A program made the position numbers and the translations under genes. A stretch of DNA of 64,000 bases, taken from contig NZ_VCJO01000001.1 in NCBI RefSeq assembly GCF_009712475.1, forward strand, positions 434,001-498,000, given 5' to 3'. The DNA comes from Micromonospora sp. CP22. Lineage in GTDB: Bacteria > Actinomycetota > Actinomycetes > Mycobacteriales > Micromonosporaceae. The notes under the pieces were generated by a model that made no database searches, was not told the origin of the DNA, and worked only from the letters and a program-made list of their open reading frames with translations. Below are positions 1 to 11,860 of this stretch, one piece after another (positions within the stretch are counted from its first letter, which is position 1; each line of letters starts with the position of its first letter).

Positions 1-1294
<1,294 letters not shown>

Positions 1295-1295
1295 C

Positions 1296-3691
<2,396 letters not shown>

Positions 3692-3777
3692 CCGGTCGGG
3701 CGGCCTGCCGACGCCCCGGCACCCCTGCCGTGATCATCAACGTGCCCGAAGGTGAGATCGGCGGGGGCGTACGGGTC

Positions 3778-6117
3778 TCAGCGCCGGTGGTGCCGCCCGG
3801 TCGACCGCAGTGACCGGCGCGGCCCCTTCGGCGGCGTGGGTTCGTCGTCGTCCAGCGGTCGGCTCAGGCCGGCGACCCAGTCGACGTACTCCTCGTCCTG
3901 GGCCGGTAGTGGTTCGTCGTCCTCGGTCGCGGCGTGCTCTCCGGAGCGCGGTCGGCCCCGCCGGAACAGCCCGCGTCGGCCCTTCTCCGGTTCACCGTCC
4001 GGCTGGACGTCCTCGGCCCGGACGGCGGGAGGCTTCGTGAAGGCGGCGGTGAGGTCCCGGGCGGTGGCCGCAGGCTCGATGGAGACCTCGGGGGTCTCCG
4101 GGAGCGCCGCTGAGATACCGAGCGGGACCGGCGCGCCCGGCTCAGACGTCGCTGCGACGGGCTCAGACGTCGGTGCTTCGGGACGGGGCTTCGCCCGACC
4201 GAGATCCGGCAGTACGAACCGTTGCCGGGGCCGCGGCGTCACCTCGGGTACGACCGGCTTCGCCGTCTCGCGGTCGGCCTCGTCCGTTGGCTCGCCGATC
4301 GGCGGTGCGGCGGGTGGCGGGACCGCAGACGGATCCGGTGTCCGAGGCTTGCGGGCGCGTCGAGGCGTCGGGGTCCGGCCGGCGGGGGTGCCGGACTCCA
4401 TCGTGGCGGGGGTGGGCCGGGGGAGGTCGCTGCCGTCACCAACCGGCGTCGGATCGATGGCCGGACCGGGTTGCCCGTCGGTCTCCGCCGCCGACTGCCC
4501 GCCGACCGTCGACCCGGCCGGCCCCTGCGCGTCGTGCGCGTCGGTTCGCGCCGCGAGGTCGCCCGCCCGCTCGGCACCGTCGTCGGTCCGGCCGCGCTCG
4601 GCGCGGCTGTCCGCCTGGCCGTGCTGCGCGTGGTCGTTGGTCTGGCCGTGCTCGGTGCGGTCGTCAGCCTGGTCGTGCTGGGCACGGGTTCCAGCCTGGT
4701 CGCGTTCGGTGTCGGTACCGTCGGTCGGCTCGTCGCCGGTGGCTTCGGTGTCGACGAAGGGTACGTCGACCTCTCGCGGGTGCTCGACGTCGGCGGTGTC
4801 GGCCGCCGCTGCCGCCTGCGGCGCTGCGGTCACCGCCGCCGGGCTGTGGGTGTCCGCGTCGCTGGTGGACGGCCCGGTCGAGGCGGCAGTGGTCGCCGTG
4901 GTCGGCGTGATGGTGGCGGCAGTGGTCGTCGTGGTCGGCGTGGTGGTGGCGGACGGGGCAGTGGACGCGATCGGCCAGTGCCAGTGCGGCGGTGAACCGT
5001 CCGAGGGGACGGCCTGCGGACCGTCGGCGGTGCGGGTCTCGCCGGTCGTGCGGCCGATCGCGGTGCCGCTGACGATCGCGCCCGCCGGGGAGACCGACGC
5101 GCCGGTCGAGCCCGCAGGGGACACGGAGGCGTCGGCCGGGGTGCCGGAGTCATCGGTCGCGGCACTGGCCGAGGAGGGCAGCGCGGGGCTGGTCGGCAGC
5201 GGTTGGAGGATGGCGGTCGGTTCGATGGCCGTACTGCTGGTGGGTGTGACCCGGTGGCCGAACCGGGCGGTGACCGTCGCGGGCAGTAGCGCCACGGCGG
5301 CCGAACCGAGCGCACCGACCAGCACCGCGATCAGTGCCCCGTAGTAGGGCGTCAACTGGTACCGGTCGCCTGAGTCACCCGGGCCGGCGGCCAGGTAGGC
5401 GAACGCCACCAGCACCGGTCCGGCGACCCCGCTGGGGCCGCTGACCAACGGGGGATGTCCACGCCACCGGGCCACCGCCGCAGTCGCCGCACCGGCCAGC
5501 AGGGTCACCAGCGGCAGGATCAACAGCGCCAGTCGCTGCGCGGTGTCGGCGGCGAGCCAGGCGGGCTCCAACACGCCGAGGCGTACCGGGGTCAGCGGTC
5601 CGCTCGCGCCGAGCGACGGCAGCACCGAGCAGAGGGCGAGCAGCCAGACCACGGCGGCCACCGCTGCCATGTTCCAGGCCATCGGCGGCCGGACCAGCAC
5701 GGCCAGCGCGGCACCGGCACCGACCACCGCGCCGAGGCCGGCACAGATGGCCACGGCCCACACCGGGTCGACCGAGATGAGTTCCGCGCTGCGGGCGGGT
5801 TGCATGCACAGCGGTGCCACGACCGTGGCACCCAGGGCGGAGCCGGCGGCGACGGCCACCTGCCGGGTGGTGCCGGTCAGTTGCCCACCGTGACGGGCCA
5901 GTCGCTCGGTCAGCACGGCACCGATCACGGCGGCGTTCGTGGCGAACCAGCAGGCCCAGACGAGCTGCGCCGGCCACTGGTTGATGCTCGCGCCGGTGAA
6001 GGTGCCGGTGAGCCGGACGATGCCGAAGCCGAAGGCGAGGCCGAGTTGACCGGCGCCGGCCAGCAGGCTGAGGCCGAACGCGGTGAACAGTAGTCGGCTC
6101 GATGTCCGATGGGCCAT
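3778..6117 (-). CDS. Polytopic membrane protein with long disordered Thr/Pro/acidic C-terminal tail
   Basis: I do not recognise a named family. Starting at ATG 6117 (an earlier in-frame ATG at 6144 is possible) the protein has 779 residues. About eight hydrophobic segments lie in the first 310 residues, and the remaining 470 residues look disordered. The tail holds a Thr-rich run around residues 390-420, then four tandem nonapeptides of the type R-A-E-H-G-Q-A-D-D, and ends in a very basic stretch. The overall plan, a membrane domain followed by a low-complexity cytoplasmic or extracellular tail, is common in actinomycete proteins of unknown function. It converges on thiC, and I see no functional link to its neighbours. 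Confidence 0.8.
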   Translation of the reverse strand: MAHRTSSRLLFTAFGLSLLAGAGQLGLAFGFGIVRLTGTFTGASINQWPAQLVWACWFATNAAVIGAVLTERLARHGGQLTGTTRQVAVAAGSALGATVVAPLCMQPARSAELISVDPVWAVAICAGLGAVVGAGAALAVLVRPPMAWNMAAVAAVVWLLALCSVLPSLGASGPLTPVRLGVLEPAWLAADTAQRLALLILPLVTLLAGAATAAVARWRGHPPLVSGPSGVAGPVLVAFAYLAAGPGDSGDRYQLTPYYGALIAVLVGALGSAAVALLPATVTARFGHRVTPTSSTAIEPTAILQPLPTSPALPSSASAATDDSGTPADASVSPAGSTGASVSPAGAIVSGTAIGRTTGETRTADGPQAVPSDGSPPHWHWPIASTAPSATTTPTTTTTAATITPTTATTAASTGPSTSDADTHSPAAVTAAPQAAAAADTADVEHPREVDVPFVDTEATGDEPTDGTDTERDQAGTRAQHDQADDRTEHGQTNDHAQHGQADSRAERGRTDDGAERAGDLAARTDAHDAQGPAGSTVGGQSAAETDGQPGPAIDPTPVGDGSDLPRPTPATMESGTPAGRTPTPRRARKPRTPDPSAVPPPAAPPIGEPTDEADRETAKPVVPEVTPRPRQRFVLPDLGRAKPRPEAPTSEPVAATSEPGAPVPLGISAALPETPEVSIEPAATARDLTAAFTKPPAVRAEDVQPDGEPEKGRRGLFRRGRPRSGEHAATEDDEPLPAQDEEYVDWVAGLSRPLDDDEPTPPKGPRRSLRSTGRHHRR
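4579..4686 (-). repeat. Four tandem 27-bp units encoding a nonapeptide repeat
   Basis: Four consecutive 27-base units (4579-4605, 4606-4632, 4633-4659, 4660-4686) lie in frame in the membrane-protein gene. Translated on the minus strand they give RAQHDQADD, RTEHGQTND, HAQHGQADS and RAERGRTDD. The units have diverged at the DNA level but keep the 27-base register, and a more decayed fifth unit follows at the protein level (GAERAGDLA). Confidence 0.85.
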
Positions 6118-6195
6118 GACGGGCACGTTACGGTCCGTCGCCACCGATCGCCACCGGCACGCCGTGACCGAACGTACGACCTGGTCGCGGCGGGT

Positions 6196-6525
6196 CTACT
6201 TGAGCTCGACCAGCCGGGCCAGGTATGTCGTGTCGCCGACGTTGGTGAGCATGTGCACCGCACCCGGATCGCGGTAGACCACGCCACCGGTCGGCTCGTC
6301 GGCATCGATGCGTACGCCGTCGACGGTCTGGATGACGTTCTTCGCGCCCTGGACGGCCACCACGAGATAGGGGTGATCGTGACGGTGCAGTGGCTGGCTC
6401 TCACCCGGCTCCAGCCGGATGTGCCAGACCCGGACCCGGTCGTTCTCCAGGACGATCTCCTGCCCCACCGGGCCGAGGGCGGGTTCGTGGTCGAGGGTGG
6501 GACGGTCGGGCGGTGTGGCGGTCAT
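6196..6525 (-). CDS. Small single-domain cupin protein
   Basis: This is a 109-residue cupin. The conserved metal-ligand pattern is visible: HRHDHPY near residues 47-53, in a PGESQPLHRHDH context, and a later GAVHMLTNVGD motif. Such small cupins bind a divalent metal and act as dioxygenases, isomerases or ligand sensors, so the substrate cannot be deduced. Its ATG at 6525 overlaps the stop of the F420-type oxidoreductase gene by four bases, so it is translated together with that gene and downstream of the ABC ATPase. A role in processing the transported compound is an inference from context only. Confidence 0.85.
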   Translation of the reverse strand: MTATPPDRPTLDHEPALGPVGQEIVLENDRVRVWHIRLEPGESQPLHRHDHPYLVVAVQGAKNVIQTVDGVRIDADEPTGGVVYRDPGAVHMLTNVGDTTYLARLVELK

Positions 6526-7472
6526 CGGTTTCCATCCAGTTGGGGAAGCACCTCGCTGGCGATCAGCTCCAGGTGGTCCAGGTCGGCCAGCTCGATCAGT
6601 CGCAGATGCACCCGGTCGGCGCCGATCGCCGCGAACTCACCGATCCGGTCGACCAGTTGCTGCGCCGAGCCGATCACCGAGTCCTCGGGTGGCAGGGCAC
6701 TCTTGACGTGCAGCGGTGCTGCCCGCCGCTGGGCCTCGCTGTCGGTGCGTCCGATGGCGACCACGATGCCGGCGGAGAGCGTCAACGGGGGGCGTCCGTC
6801 GGCGGATCGGCCGACCCGCTCACAGGCGTCCCGCACCCGCTCGTACGCCTCGCGGGTCTGCGCGACGCTGGTGAAGGGAACGTTGAACTCGTCGGCGTAC
6901 CGGGCGGCGAGTTCCGGGGTGCGCTTCGGTCCCCGACCGCCGATGATCACCGGAGGGCCCGGGGTCTGCACCGGTCTGGGTAGGGCCGGACAGTCGGTGA
7001 GCTGGTAGTGGTCACCGGCGTAGGTGAAGGTCCCGCCAGGCGGGGTGCGCCACAGACCGGTGATCACGTCGAGTTGTTCGGTGAGGCGGTCGAAGCGTTC
7101 ACTGATTCCGGGGAACGGGATGCCGTACGAGACGTGTTCCCGGGCGTACCAGCCGGCACCGATGCCCAGTTCCACCCGGCCACCGCTCATCTGGTCGACC
7201 TGGGCCACCATCACCGCCAGTGGGCCGGGAAGCCGGAACGTCGCCGAGGTGACCAGCGTGCCCAACCGGATCCGGCTGGTCTCCCGGGCGAGCGCTGCCA
7301 GGGTCAGCCAGGCGTCGGTCGGTCCGGGTGGGGCCGGGTCGTCCCCCATGGCCTGGTAGTGGTCGGCCCGGAGGAAGGCGTCGAAGCCGCCCTGCTCGGC
7401 GAGCTGGGCGAAGCGGAGCTGGTCGTCGTAGGTGGCACCCCGGTGCGGCTCCGTGAAGACAGCCACCCGCAT
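6522..7472 (-). CDS. LLM-class (probably F420-dependent) oxidoreductase
   Basis: This luciferase-like TIM-barrel oxidoreductase has 316 residues from ATG 7472. The start MRVAVFTEPHRGATYDDQ, the DAFLRADHY motif, RIRLGTLV, ELGIGAGW and PVIIGGRGPKR are typical of actinobacterial LLM-class F420-dependent enzymes, although FMN use cannot be excluded. A longer open frame upstream belongs to the antisense of the ABC ATPase region. The start lies two bases after the ABC ATPase stop and the end overlaps the cupin, so it is the middle gene of a three-gene unit. Its substrate may be the compound carried by the adjacent transporter. Confidence 0.9.
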   Translation of the reverse strand: MRVAVFTEPHRGATYDDQLRFAQLAEQGGFDAFLRADHYQAMGDDPAPPGPTDAWLTLAALARETSRIRLGTLVTSATFRLPGPLAVMVAQVDQMSGGRVELGIGAGWYAREHVSYGIPFPGISERFDRLTEQLDVITGLWRTPPGGTFTYAGDHYQLTDCPALPRPVQTPGPPVIIGGRGPKRTPELAARYADEFNVPFTSVAQTREAYERVRDACERVGRSADGRPPLTLSAGIVVAIGRTDSEAQRRAAPLHVKSALPPEDSVIGSAQQLVDRIGEFAAIGADRVHLRLIELADLDHLELIASEVLPQLDGNR

Positions 7473-7474
7473 GC

Positions 7475-8260
7475 TCAGTGTCCTTTCGTGCCGGCTCCAG
7501 CCGGTTCGTCGCGTTCCATCAGCAGTTCGTGCAGGTCCGCACTGACCTGGGCGACCTCCGCCAGGTGGGCGTTGCGGCCCAGGGTGCGGGGGCGGGGAAT
7601 GGTCACCTCGACGACCTTCCGGACCCGGCCGGGTCGCGGACTGAGCACCATCACCCGGTCGGCGAGCAGCACCGCCTCGTCGATGGAGTGGGTGACGAAG
7701 ACGACCGTCGCGCCGTTGCGCATGTGGACCCGCTGGAGTTCGCCGGAGAGTTCCTCCCGGGTGAGCGCGTCGAGCGCCGAGAAGGGTTCGTCCATCAGCA
7801 TGACCCGGGGGTCGCCGATCAGCGACCGGCACAACGAGACCCGCTGCTGCATGCCACCGGAAAGCTCGTGCGGCAGCCGCTTCTCGAAGCCGGACAGCCC
7901 GGCCAGGTCGAGCAGATCCCGGGCCCGGCCGCGATGCGCGGCGCGCTTCCAGCCGAAGATCTCCACCGGTAGCAGGACATTGTCCAGGACGGTACGCCAG
8001 GGGAGCAGGGCCGGCCGCTGGAACAGCATGGCGATGTCCCGGCGTGGCCCGGTGACCGGCTTGCCGGCGACGGTGACCTCGCCGGAGGTCACCGGGATCA
8101 GACCGGAGATCAGCCGTAGCAGGGTGGACTTACCGCAGCCGGAGCGGCCGAGAACCGCGACGAACTCACCCTCGGCGACGTCGAGATCAATGCCCCGCAG
8201 CGCCTCGACCCGGCCGGCACGGCCGTCGAAGGTGCGAGACACCTTGGAGAGTCGGATCAT
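7475..8260 (-). CDS. ABC transporter ATPase, nitrate/sulfonate/taurine (SsuB/TauB/ThiZ) type
   Basis: This is the nucleotide-binding subunit of an importer. The 261 residues from ATG 8260 contain Walker A GRSGCGKST, a Q-loop, the signature LSGGMQQR, Walker B VMLMDEP with the following FSALD, and the H-loop in VTHSIDEA. Residues upstream of MIRLSKV in the open frame are not homologous, so this start is preferred. The binding protein and permease lie on the opposite strand, beginning at 8529, which is unusual because such genes normally form one operon. The transporter therefore depends on two divergent promoters in the 268-base interval. Confidence 0.93.
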   Translation of the reverse strand: MIRLSKVSRTFDGRAGRVEALRGIDLDVAEGEFVAVLGRSGCGKSTLLRLISGLIPVTSGEVTVAGKPVTGPRRDIAMLFQRPALLPWRTVLDNVLLPVEIFGWKRAAHRGRARDLLDLAGLSGFEKRLPHELSGGMQQRVSLCRSLIGDPRVMLMDEPFSALDALTREELSGELQRVHMRNGATVVFVTHSIDEAVLLADRVMVLSPRPGRVRKVVEVTIPRPRTLGRNAHLAEVAQVSADLHELLMERDEPAGAGTKGH

Positions 8261-8359
8261 CGCCGACGTGCCTCCCCTGAGTGGAAAATCAGGAACCGGC
8301 AAAGGTTAGCGGGCGCGGTCTGAAAACGCACCGTCCGGGGTGGACATCACTTTGTATCC

Positions 8360-8376
8360 GTTCCGCAACCCGGAAC
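8360..8376 (+). promoter_or_regulatory. Inverted repeat in the divergent ABC promoter region
   Basis: GTTCCG-N5-CGGAAC is a perfect 6-base inverted repeat in the 268-base interval between the divergent ATPase and binding-protein genes. It could be an operator serving both. About 150 bases of GC-rich leader follow before the binding-protein start. I looked there for a TPP or guanidine-I riboswitch and did not find the conserved elements. Confidence 0.35.
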
Positions 8377-8528
8377 GCCTGGCGTCGCAAAGGTGGGGTT
8401 CTCGTACGCTGTGCCCGCGAGAGTCCCCCCTCGATACGCGGTGTCGGCTTCCATCCGGCTGCCGGTGCCGCCCCGACAACTCCCTTCCGGCGGCCCGACG
8501 CCCCGGTTGGAAAGGACAAGGTGCACTG

Positions 8529-9554
8529 ATGAGAAGGCTGACCCGTACGGTCGCCGCGGCCACGATGGCCACCGCCCTGGCCCTGGTCTCCGCGTGCAGC
8601 AGCGGCTCCGACGACAGCGACGGCGACAGCGTCGGCTCGTCCCTTGAGCAAGTGACGTACCTCACGTCGTTCGGTAACTTCGGACGCGACTCGTACGCGT
8701 GGGTGGCCAAGGAGAAGGGCTACTTCAAGGACGCCGGTTTCGACGTAGAGATCAAGCCGGGGCAGGGTACCGGCGCTGTGATCCAGACGATCGTCGGTGG
8801 TCAGGCGCAGTTCGGCCCGATCGACCTGACCGGTGGGCTGCTCCAGCTCGGCAACGGTGACGCCAAGGACTTCGTCGCGGTCGCCGCTATCCAGCAGCGC
8901 ACCATGGCGGCCATCGCCACCGTGGACGGCACCGGCATCACCACGCCGAAGGACCTGGAGGGCAAGACCCTCGCGGACACCCCCGGCTCGGTGGTCCGCA
9001 ACCTCTTCCCGACGTACGCCCGGATGGCCGGCATCGACTACACCAAGGTGAAGTGGGTCAACGGCGAGGCGCAGTCCTTGATGGGCACGCTGGCCTCCGG
9101 TTCGGTGGACGGCATCGGTCAGTTCGTCGTCGGCCAGCCCACCATCGAGACGGTGACCAAGAAGAAGGCCGTCCTGCTGCCCTACAGCAACGTGATGCAG
9201 GACCTCTACGGCAACGTGCTGATCACCTCGAAGCAGTACGCCAGCGAGAAGCCGGAGCAGGTCAAGCGGTTCACCGAGGCCCTGCTCAAGGGTCTGGAGT
9301 ACGCACTGGCCAACCCCGACGAGGCCGCCGAGATCCTGGCCAAGAACGCCGAGGCGGTCGTGCCCGCGGCGGCTGCCGCCGAGCTGCAGCTGATGGCCGG
9401 GTACGTCCGGTCCAACAACTCGGGCACCGCGCTGGGCACGCTGGACAGCGGCCGGGTGGCCAAGAGCATCGCGATCCTGCGCGGTGCCGGCGCCCTCAAG
9501 TCGGACCTCACCCCCGAGCAGATCATCGACTTCGACCTCGCGCCGAAGGCCTGA
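8529..9554 (+). CDS. THI5/SsuA-type substrate-binding lipoprotein of ABC importer
   Basis: This 341-residue extracytoplasmic binding protein starts at ATG 8529, behind a GGAAAGGA ribosome-binding site. The N-terminus is a lipoprotein signal (MRRLTRT, hydrophobic core, lipobox LVSAC with Cys near residue 20) followed by a Ser/Asp linker. The body is of the NMT1/THI5 family: YLTSFGNFGRDSYAWVA, EKGYFKDAGFDVEIKPG and the GTLASGSVDG region. Members bind thiamine pyrimidine precursors, sulfonates, taurine or nitrate. Proximity to thiEDC makes an HMP-like precursor attractive, but the thi operon is 4.8 kb away and the specificity is unproven. A strong hairpin separates it from the permease gene. Confidence 0.9.
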   Translation: MRRLTRTVAAATMATALALVSACSSGSDDSDGDSVGSSLEQVTYLTSFGNFGRDSYAWVAKEKGYFKDAGFDVEIKPGQGTGAVIQTIVGGQAQFGPIDLTGGLLQLGNGDAKDFVAVAAIQQRTMAAIATVDGTGITTPKDLEGKTLADTPGSVVRNLFPTYARMAGIDYTKVKWVNGEAQSLMGTLASGSVDGIGQFVVGQPTIETVTKKKAVLLPYSNVMQDLYGNVLITSKQYASEKPEQVKRFTEALLKGLEYALANPDEAAEILAKNAEAVVPAAAAAELQLMAGYVRSNNSGTALGTLDSGRVAKSIAILRGAGALKSDLTPEQIIDFDLAPKA

Positions 9555-9571
9555 GGTCGTTCGCTGTCGCA

Positions 9572-9612
9572 CGGAGCACGCCGCACCGCATCGTGCGGTG
9601 CGGCGTGCTCCG
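9572..9612 (+). promoter_or_regulatory. 19-bp-stem hairpin between binding-protein and permease genes
   Basis: The bases from 9572 and ending at 9612 form a perfect 19-bp stem with a three-base loop, 18 bases after the binding-protein stop and 40 bases before the permease start. There is no T-run. The position suggests transcript attenuation or 3'-end protection, which would keep the lipoprotein in excess over the permease. Confidence 0.75.
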
Positions 9613-9651
9613 CTCCCCGCCCACCAAGGCACTGAATCGCAGGAGGATCCG

Positions 9652-10512
9652 ATGACCGACGTCCGCCCACGGCCGCCGGAGGCGACGCTCGCACCCGAGC
9701 GACCGCCGGCCGCAGTACGTGGCCGACGGTGGCGAGCGGGTGACCTGCGCTCGGGTACGACCGCCGCGCTGCTGCCGACTGCCGGGCTACTGGTCGCGCT
9801 CGGGCTGTGGTGGCTGGTGGCCAGGATGGAGCTGGTCCACCCGGCCGCCCTGCCGCCGCCCGGTGACGTGCTCGCGGCGTTCTCCGACCGCCCGATCAGA
9901 CTGCTGGAGCACACCGCCGCCACTACCGGCGAGATCCTGATCGGTTTCGCGCTCTCCGCGGTGGCCGGGGTGCTGATCGGTCTGGCGCTGGCCGCGTCCC
10001 GGGCGGTCGAGCGGATGTTCACCCCGCTGCTGGTCGCGGTCAACGCGGTACCGAAGATCACCCTGGGCCCGCTGCTGGTGGTGGCGCTCGGCTGGGGTCA
10101 GAAGCCGATCCTCACCATGGTCTTCCTGCTCTGCTTCTTCCCGATCGTGCTGTCCACCGCCACCGGGTTGACCACCACTCCGGCCGAGCTGGCCGAGCTG
10201 GTGCGTTCCTGGAACGCCTCCCGCTGGCAGGCGTTCCGCAAGGTCCGTTTCCCGGCCGCGCTGCCGCAGATCTTCGTGGGTCTGAAGGTTGCCATGCCGC
10301 TGGCCGCGATCGGTGCGGTCATCGGCGAGTTCCAGGCCGGTGAGGGCGGCCTCGGCTACGTGATCCAGCAGTACGCCGGTATCGGCGACACCGCCACCGC
10401 CTGGGCCGCGATCATCCTCGTCGCCCTGGTCAGCATCCTGCTCTACACCGCGCTGGTCCTGCTTGAGCGGCGCAGCCTGCCCTGGCTGCGGGAGACCACC
10501 TCCACCCGCTGA
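9652..10512 (+). CDS. ABC transporter permease, SsuC/TauC (BPD_transp_1) type
   Basis: This is the membrane subunit of the importer. It has 286 residues from ATG 9652, which is preceded by an AGGAGG site. A Pro/Arg-rich cytoplasmic N-terminus of about 40 residues is followed by roughly six transmembrane segments. The EAA-type coupling loop that contacts the ATPase is visible around ASRWQAFRKVRFPAALPQIF. The family is shared by sulfonate, taurine, nitrate and thiamine-precursor importers. It ends 166 bases before a convergent gene, and a large inverted repeat lies in the gap. Confidence 0.93.
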   Translation: MTDVRPRPPEATLAPERPPAAVRGRRWRAGDLRSGTTAALLPTAGLLVALGLWWLVARMELVHPAALPPPGDVLAAFSDRPIRLLEHTAATTGEILIGFALSAVAGVLIGLALAASRAVERMFTPLLVAVNAVPKITLGPLLVVALGWGQKPILTMVFLLCFFPIVLSTATGLTTTPAELAELVRSWNASRWQAFRKVRFPAALPQIFVGLKVAMPLAAIGAVIGEFQAGEGGLGYVIQQYAGIGDTATAWAAIILVALVSILLYTALVLLERRSLPWLRETTSTR

Positions 10513-10576
10513 CCACACCAGCCGCCAAGAGATCACCCCCGGCTGGAGTCGGTCGTCCCGCCCCCTGCTCGCAGGT

Positions 10577-10642
10577 GTGGTCGCACCGCAACCGGCTCCG
10601 GGCGGTCAGGCTTGATCCCTCCGCCGGTTGCGGTGCGACCAC
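10577..10642. terminator. 20-bp inverted repeat between convergent genes (bidirectional terminator)
   Basis: Bases 10577-10596 and 10623-10642 are perfect reverse complements separated by 26 bases. A further direct copy of twelve bases of the arm (CACCGCAACCGG) occurs at 10646-10657. It lies between the ends of the ABC permease and the convergent binding-lipoprotein gene, so bidirectional termination is the simplest role. The arm length and the third partial copy also fit a dispersed repeat. Confidence 0.65.
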
Positions 10643-10678
10643 TTCCACCGCAACCGGGCAGACCCGGTGACGGACCGA

Positions 10679-11860
10679 TCAGCTGGACAGCCGCCACCGG
10701 CCGTTGCGGGCGACCAGGGTGGTCAGCGCCTGCGGCATCAGCCCGGAGTGGTTGTCCGGCGTCATCCGGATCGGACCGGACAGGCCGTCCATCTGGGACG
10801 TCTCCAGCACGTCGCGCAGGCGCTTGCGGTCGACCTCGCCAGCGGGGCCGCCGGCCCGCAGCTCCGAGTCGGCGATGAGCTGGATCGCGTCCGCGGCGAA
10901 CGACGAGGAGCCGTGGTAGCCGCCGTATCGGGCCGTGTAGTCCTGGAACCACTGACGGCGCGCGGCCTTGGCGGGGGTGGTCGCGATGATGTCGTCGATC
11001 ACCATCGTCTGGGTGAAGACCAGGGTCGCCCGCTCGGCGGCCCGGGCGGCTGGGCCGAGGAAGAGGTCACCGGCGGCGGCGGCGTCGAGGAACAGCGGAC
11101 CGGTGTAGTTGGACCGCTTGACCGCGCTGGACGCGAGCATCGCCTGCTCCGGCGGGGTCCAGATGACCACGGCGTCCGGGTCGGCCGCAGCCACCCGGCC
11201 GGCCGGTCCGTCCAGTTCCGTGTCGGTGCCACGGACGGACGCCTCGGTCCGCACCCGGATGCCGACCTTGTCGAACTCCCGGCGCAAGGCCTTGGCACCC
11301 TCCTGGCCGTAGGCGTCGTTGCTGCGCAGCAGCCCGACCGTCTCGATGTTGCGGCGGCGTAGCTCGACGGTGAGGGCGGCAGCGTTGTCCTCGGCGTTGG
11401 GGGCCAGCTTGAACATGTAGCGGCGTTCCGCGACCGGGTTCACCACGGCGCCGGCCGCGGCGAGTGCGATGGTCGGGATCTGGTTCTCATTGACCGTACG
11501 GACCGCGCCGACCGCACATTCGTTACATCCACCCATGACGATGGCAGTGACTCGCTTATCGTTGCTGAAGTCGACGATGTTGCGCAGTGACTCACTCGCG
11601 TCGGACCGGTTGTCCTTCAGCAAAAGTTCGACCTTCCGGCCGTTGAGTGCGCCGGAGGCGTTCAACTGCTCGACCTTCAGTTCCAGAGCCTGCCGGTACG
11701 CCTTGCCGACCCCGGCCGCGGCGCCGGAGAGTTCCAGGTCGGCGGCGATCACGATCGGGCTCGTGTCCTGCTCGTCTCCGCCGAACTGACAGCCGGCGAG
11801 AGTGGTGACGAGCAGGGTCGACACGAGCGCCGTGGCGGTCGCGGAGCGGAAGGGGCTCAA
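10679..11860 (-). CDS. Branched-chain amino-acid-type (LivJ/periplasmic-binding type 1) lipoprotein
   Basis: This 393-residue binding protein of the type 1 periplasmic fold is related to LivJ/AmiC. I chose a TTG start at 11860: it has a perfect AGGAGG six bases upstream, and the protein then opens directly with a lipoprotein signal ending in the lipobox LAGC. Upstream in-frame residues look non-coding. DLELSGAAAGVGKAYRQALELKVEQLN, the GGCNECAVGAVRTVNENQIPTIALAAAG region (AGAV/NP) and LLRSNDAYGQEGA are typical of the fold. No permease or ATPase genes adjoin it, so it may be an orphan sensor or share a distant transporter. The ligand is unknown. Confidence 0.88.
   Translation of the reverse strand: MSPFRSATATALVSTLLVTTLAGCQFGGDEQDTSPIVIAADLELSGAAAGVGKAYRQALELKVEQLNASGALNGRKVELLLKDNRSDASESLRNIVDFSNDKRVTAIVMGGCNECAVGAVRTVNENQIPTIALAAAGAVVNPVAERRYMFKLAPNAEDNAAALTVELRRRNIETVGLLRSNDAYGQEGAKALRREFDKVGIRVRTEASVRGTDTELDGPAGRVAAADPDAVVIWTPPEQAMLASSAVKRSNYTGPLFLDAAAAGDLFLGPAARAAERATLVFTQTMVIDDIIATTPAKAARRQWFQDYTARYGGYHGSSSFAADAIQLIADSELRAGGPAGEVDRKRLRDVLETSQMDGLSGPIRMTPDNHSGLMPQALTTLVARNGRWRLSS

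Noticed and set aside
4222..4995. Plus-strand hydrophobic open frame opposite the repeat region
   Set aside because: It is the antisense of the tandem repeats in the membrane-protein gene; the apparent Val/Leu-rich repeats arise from the complementary strand.
8380..8528. Possible TPP or guanidine-I riboswitch in the binding-protein leader
   Set aside because: Neither the CTGAGA/ACCTGAT elements of the TPP switch nor the conserved guanidine-I blocks are present; one CGAGAG match is not enough.
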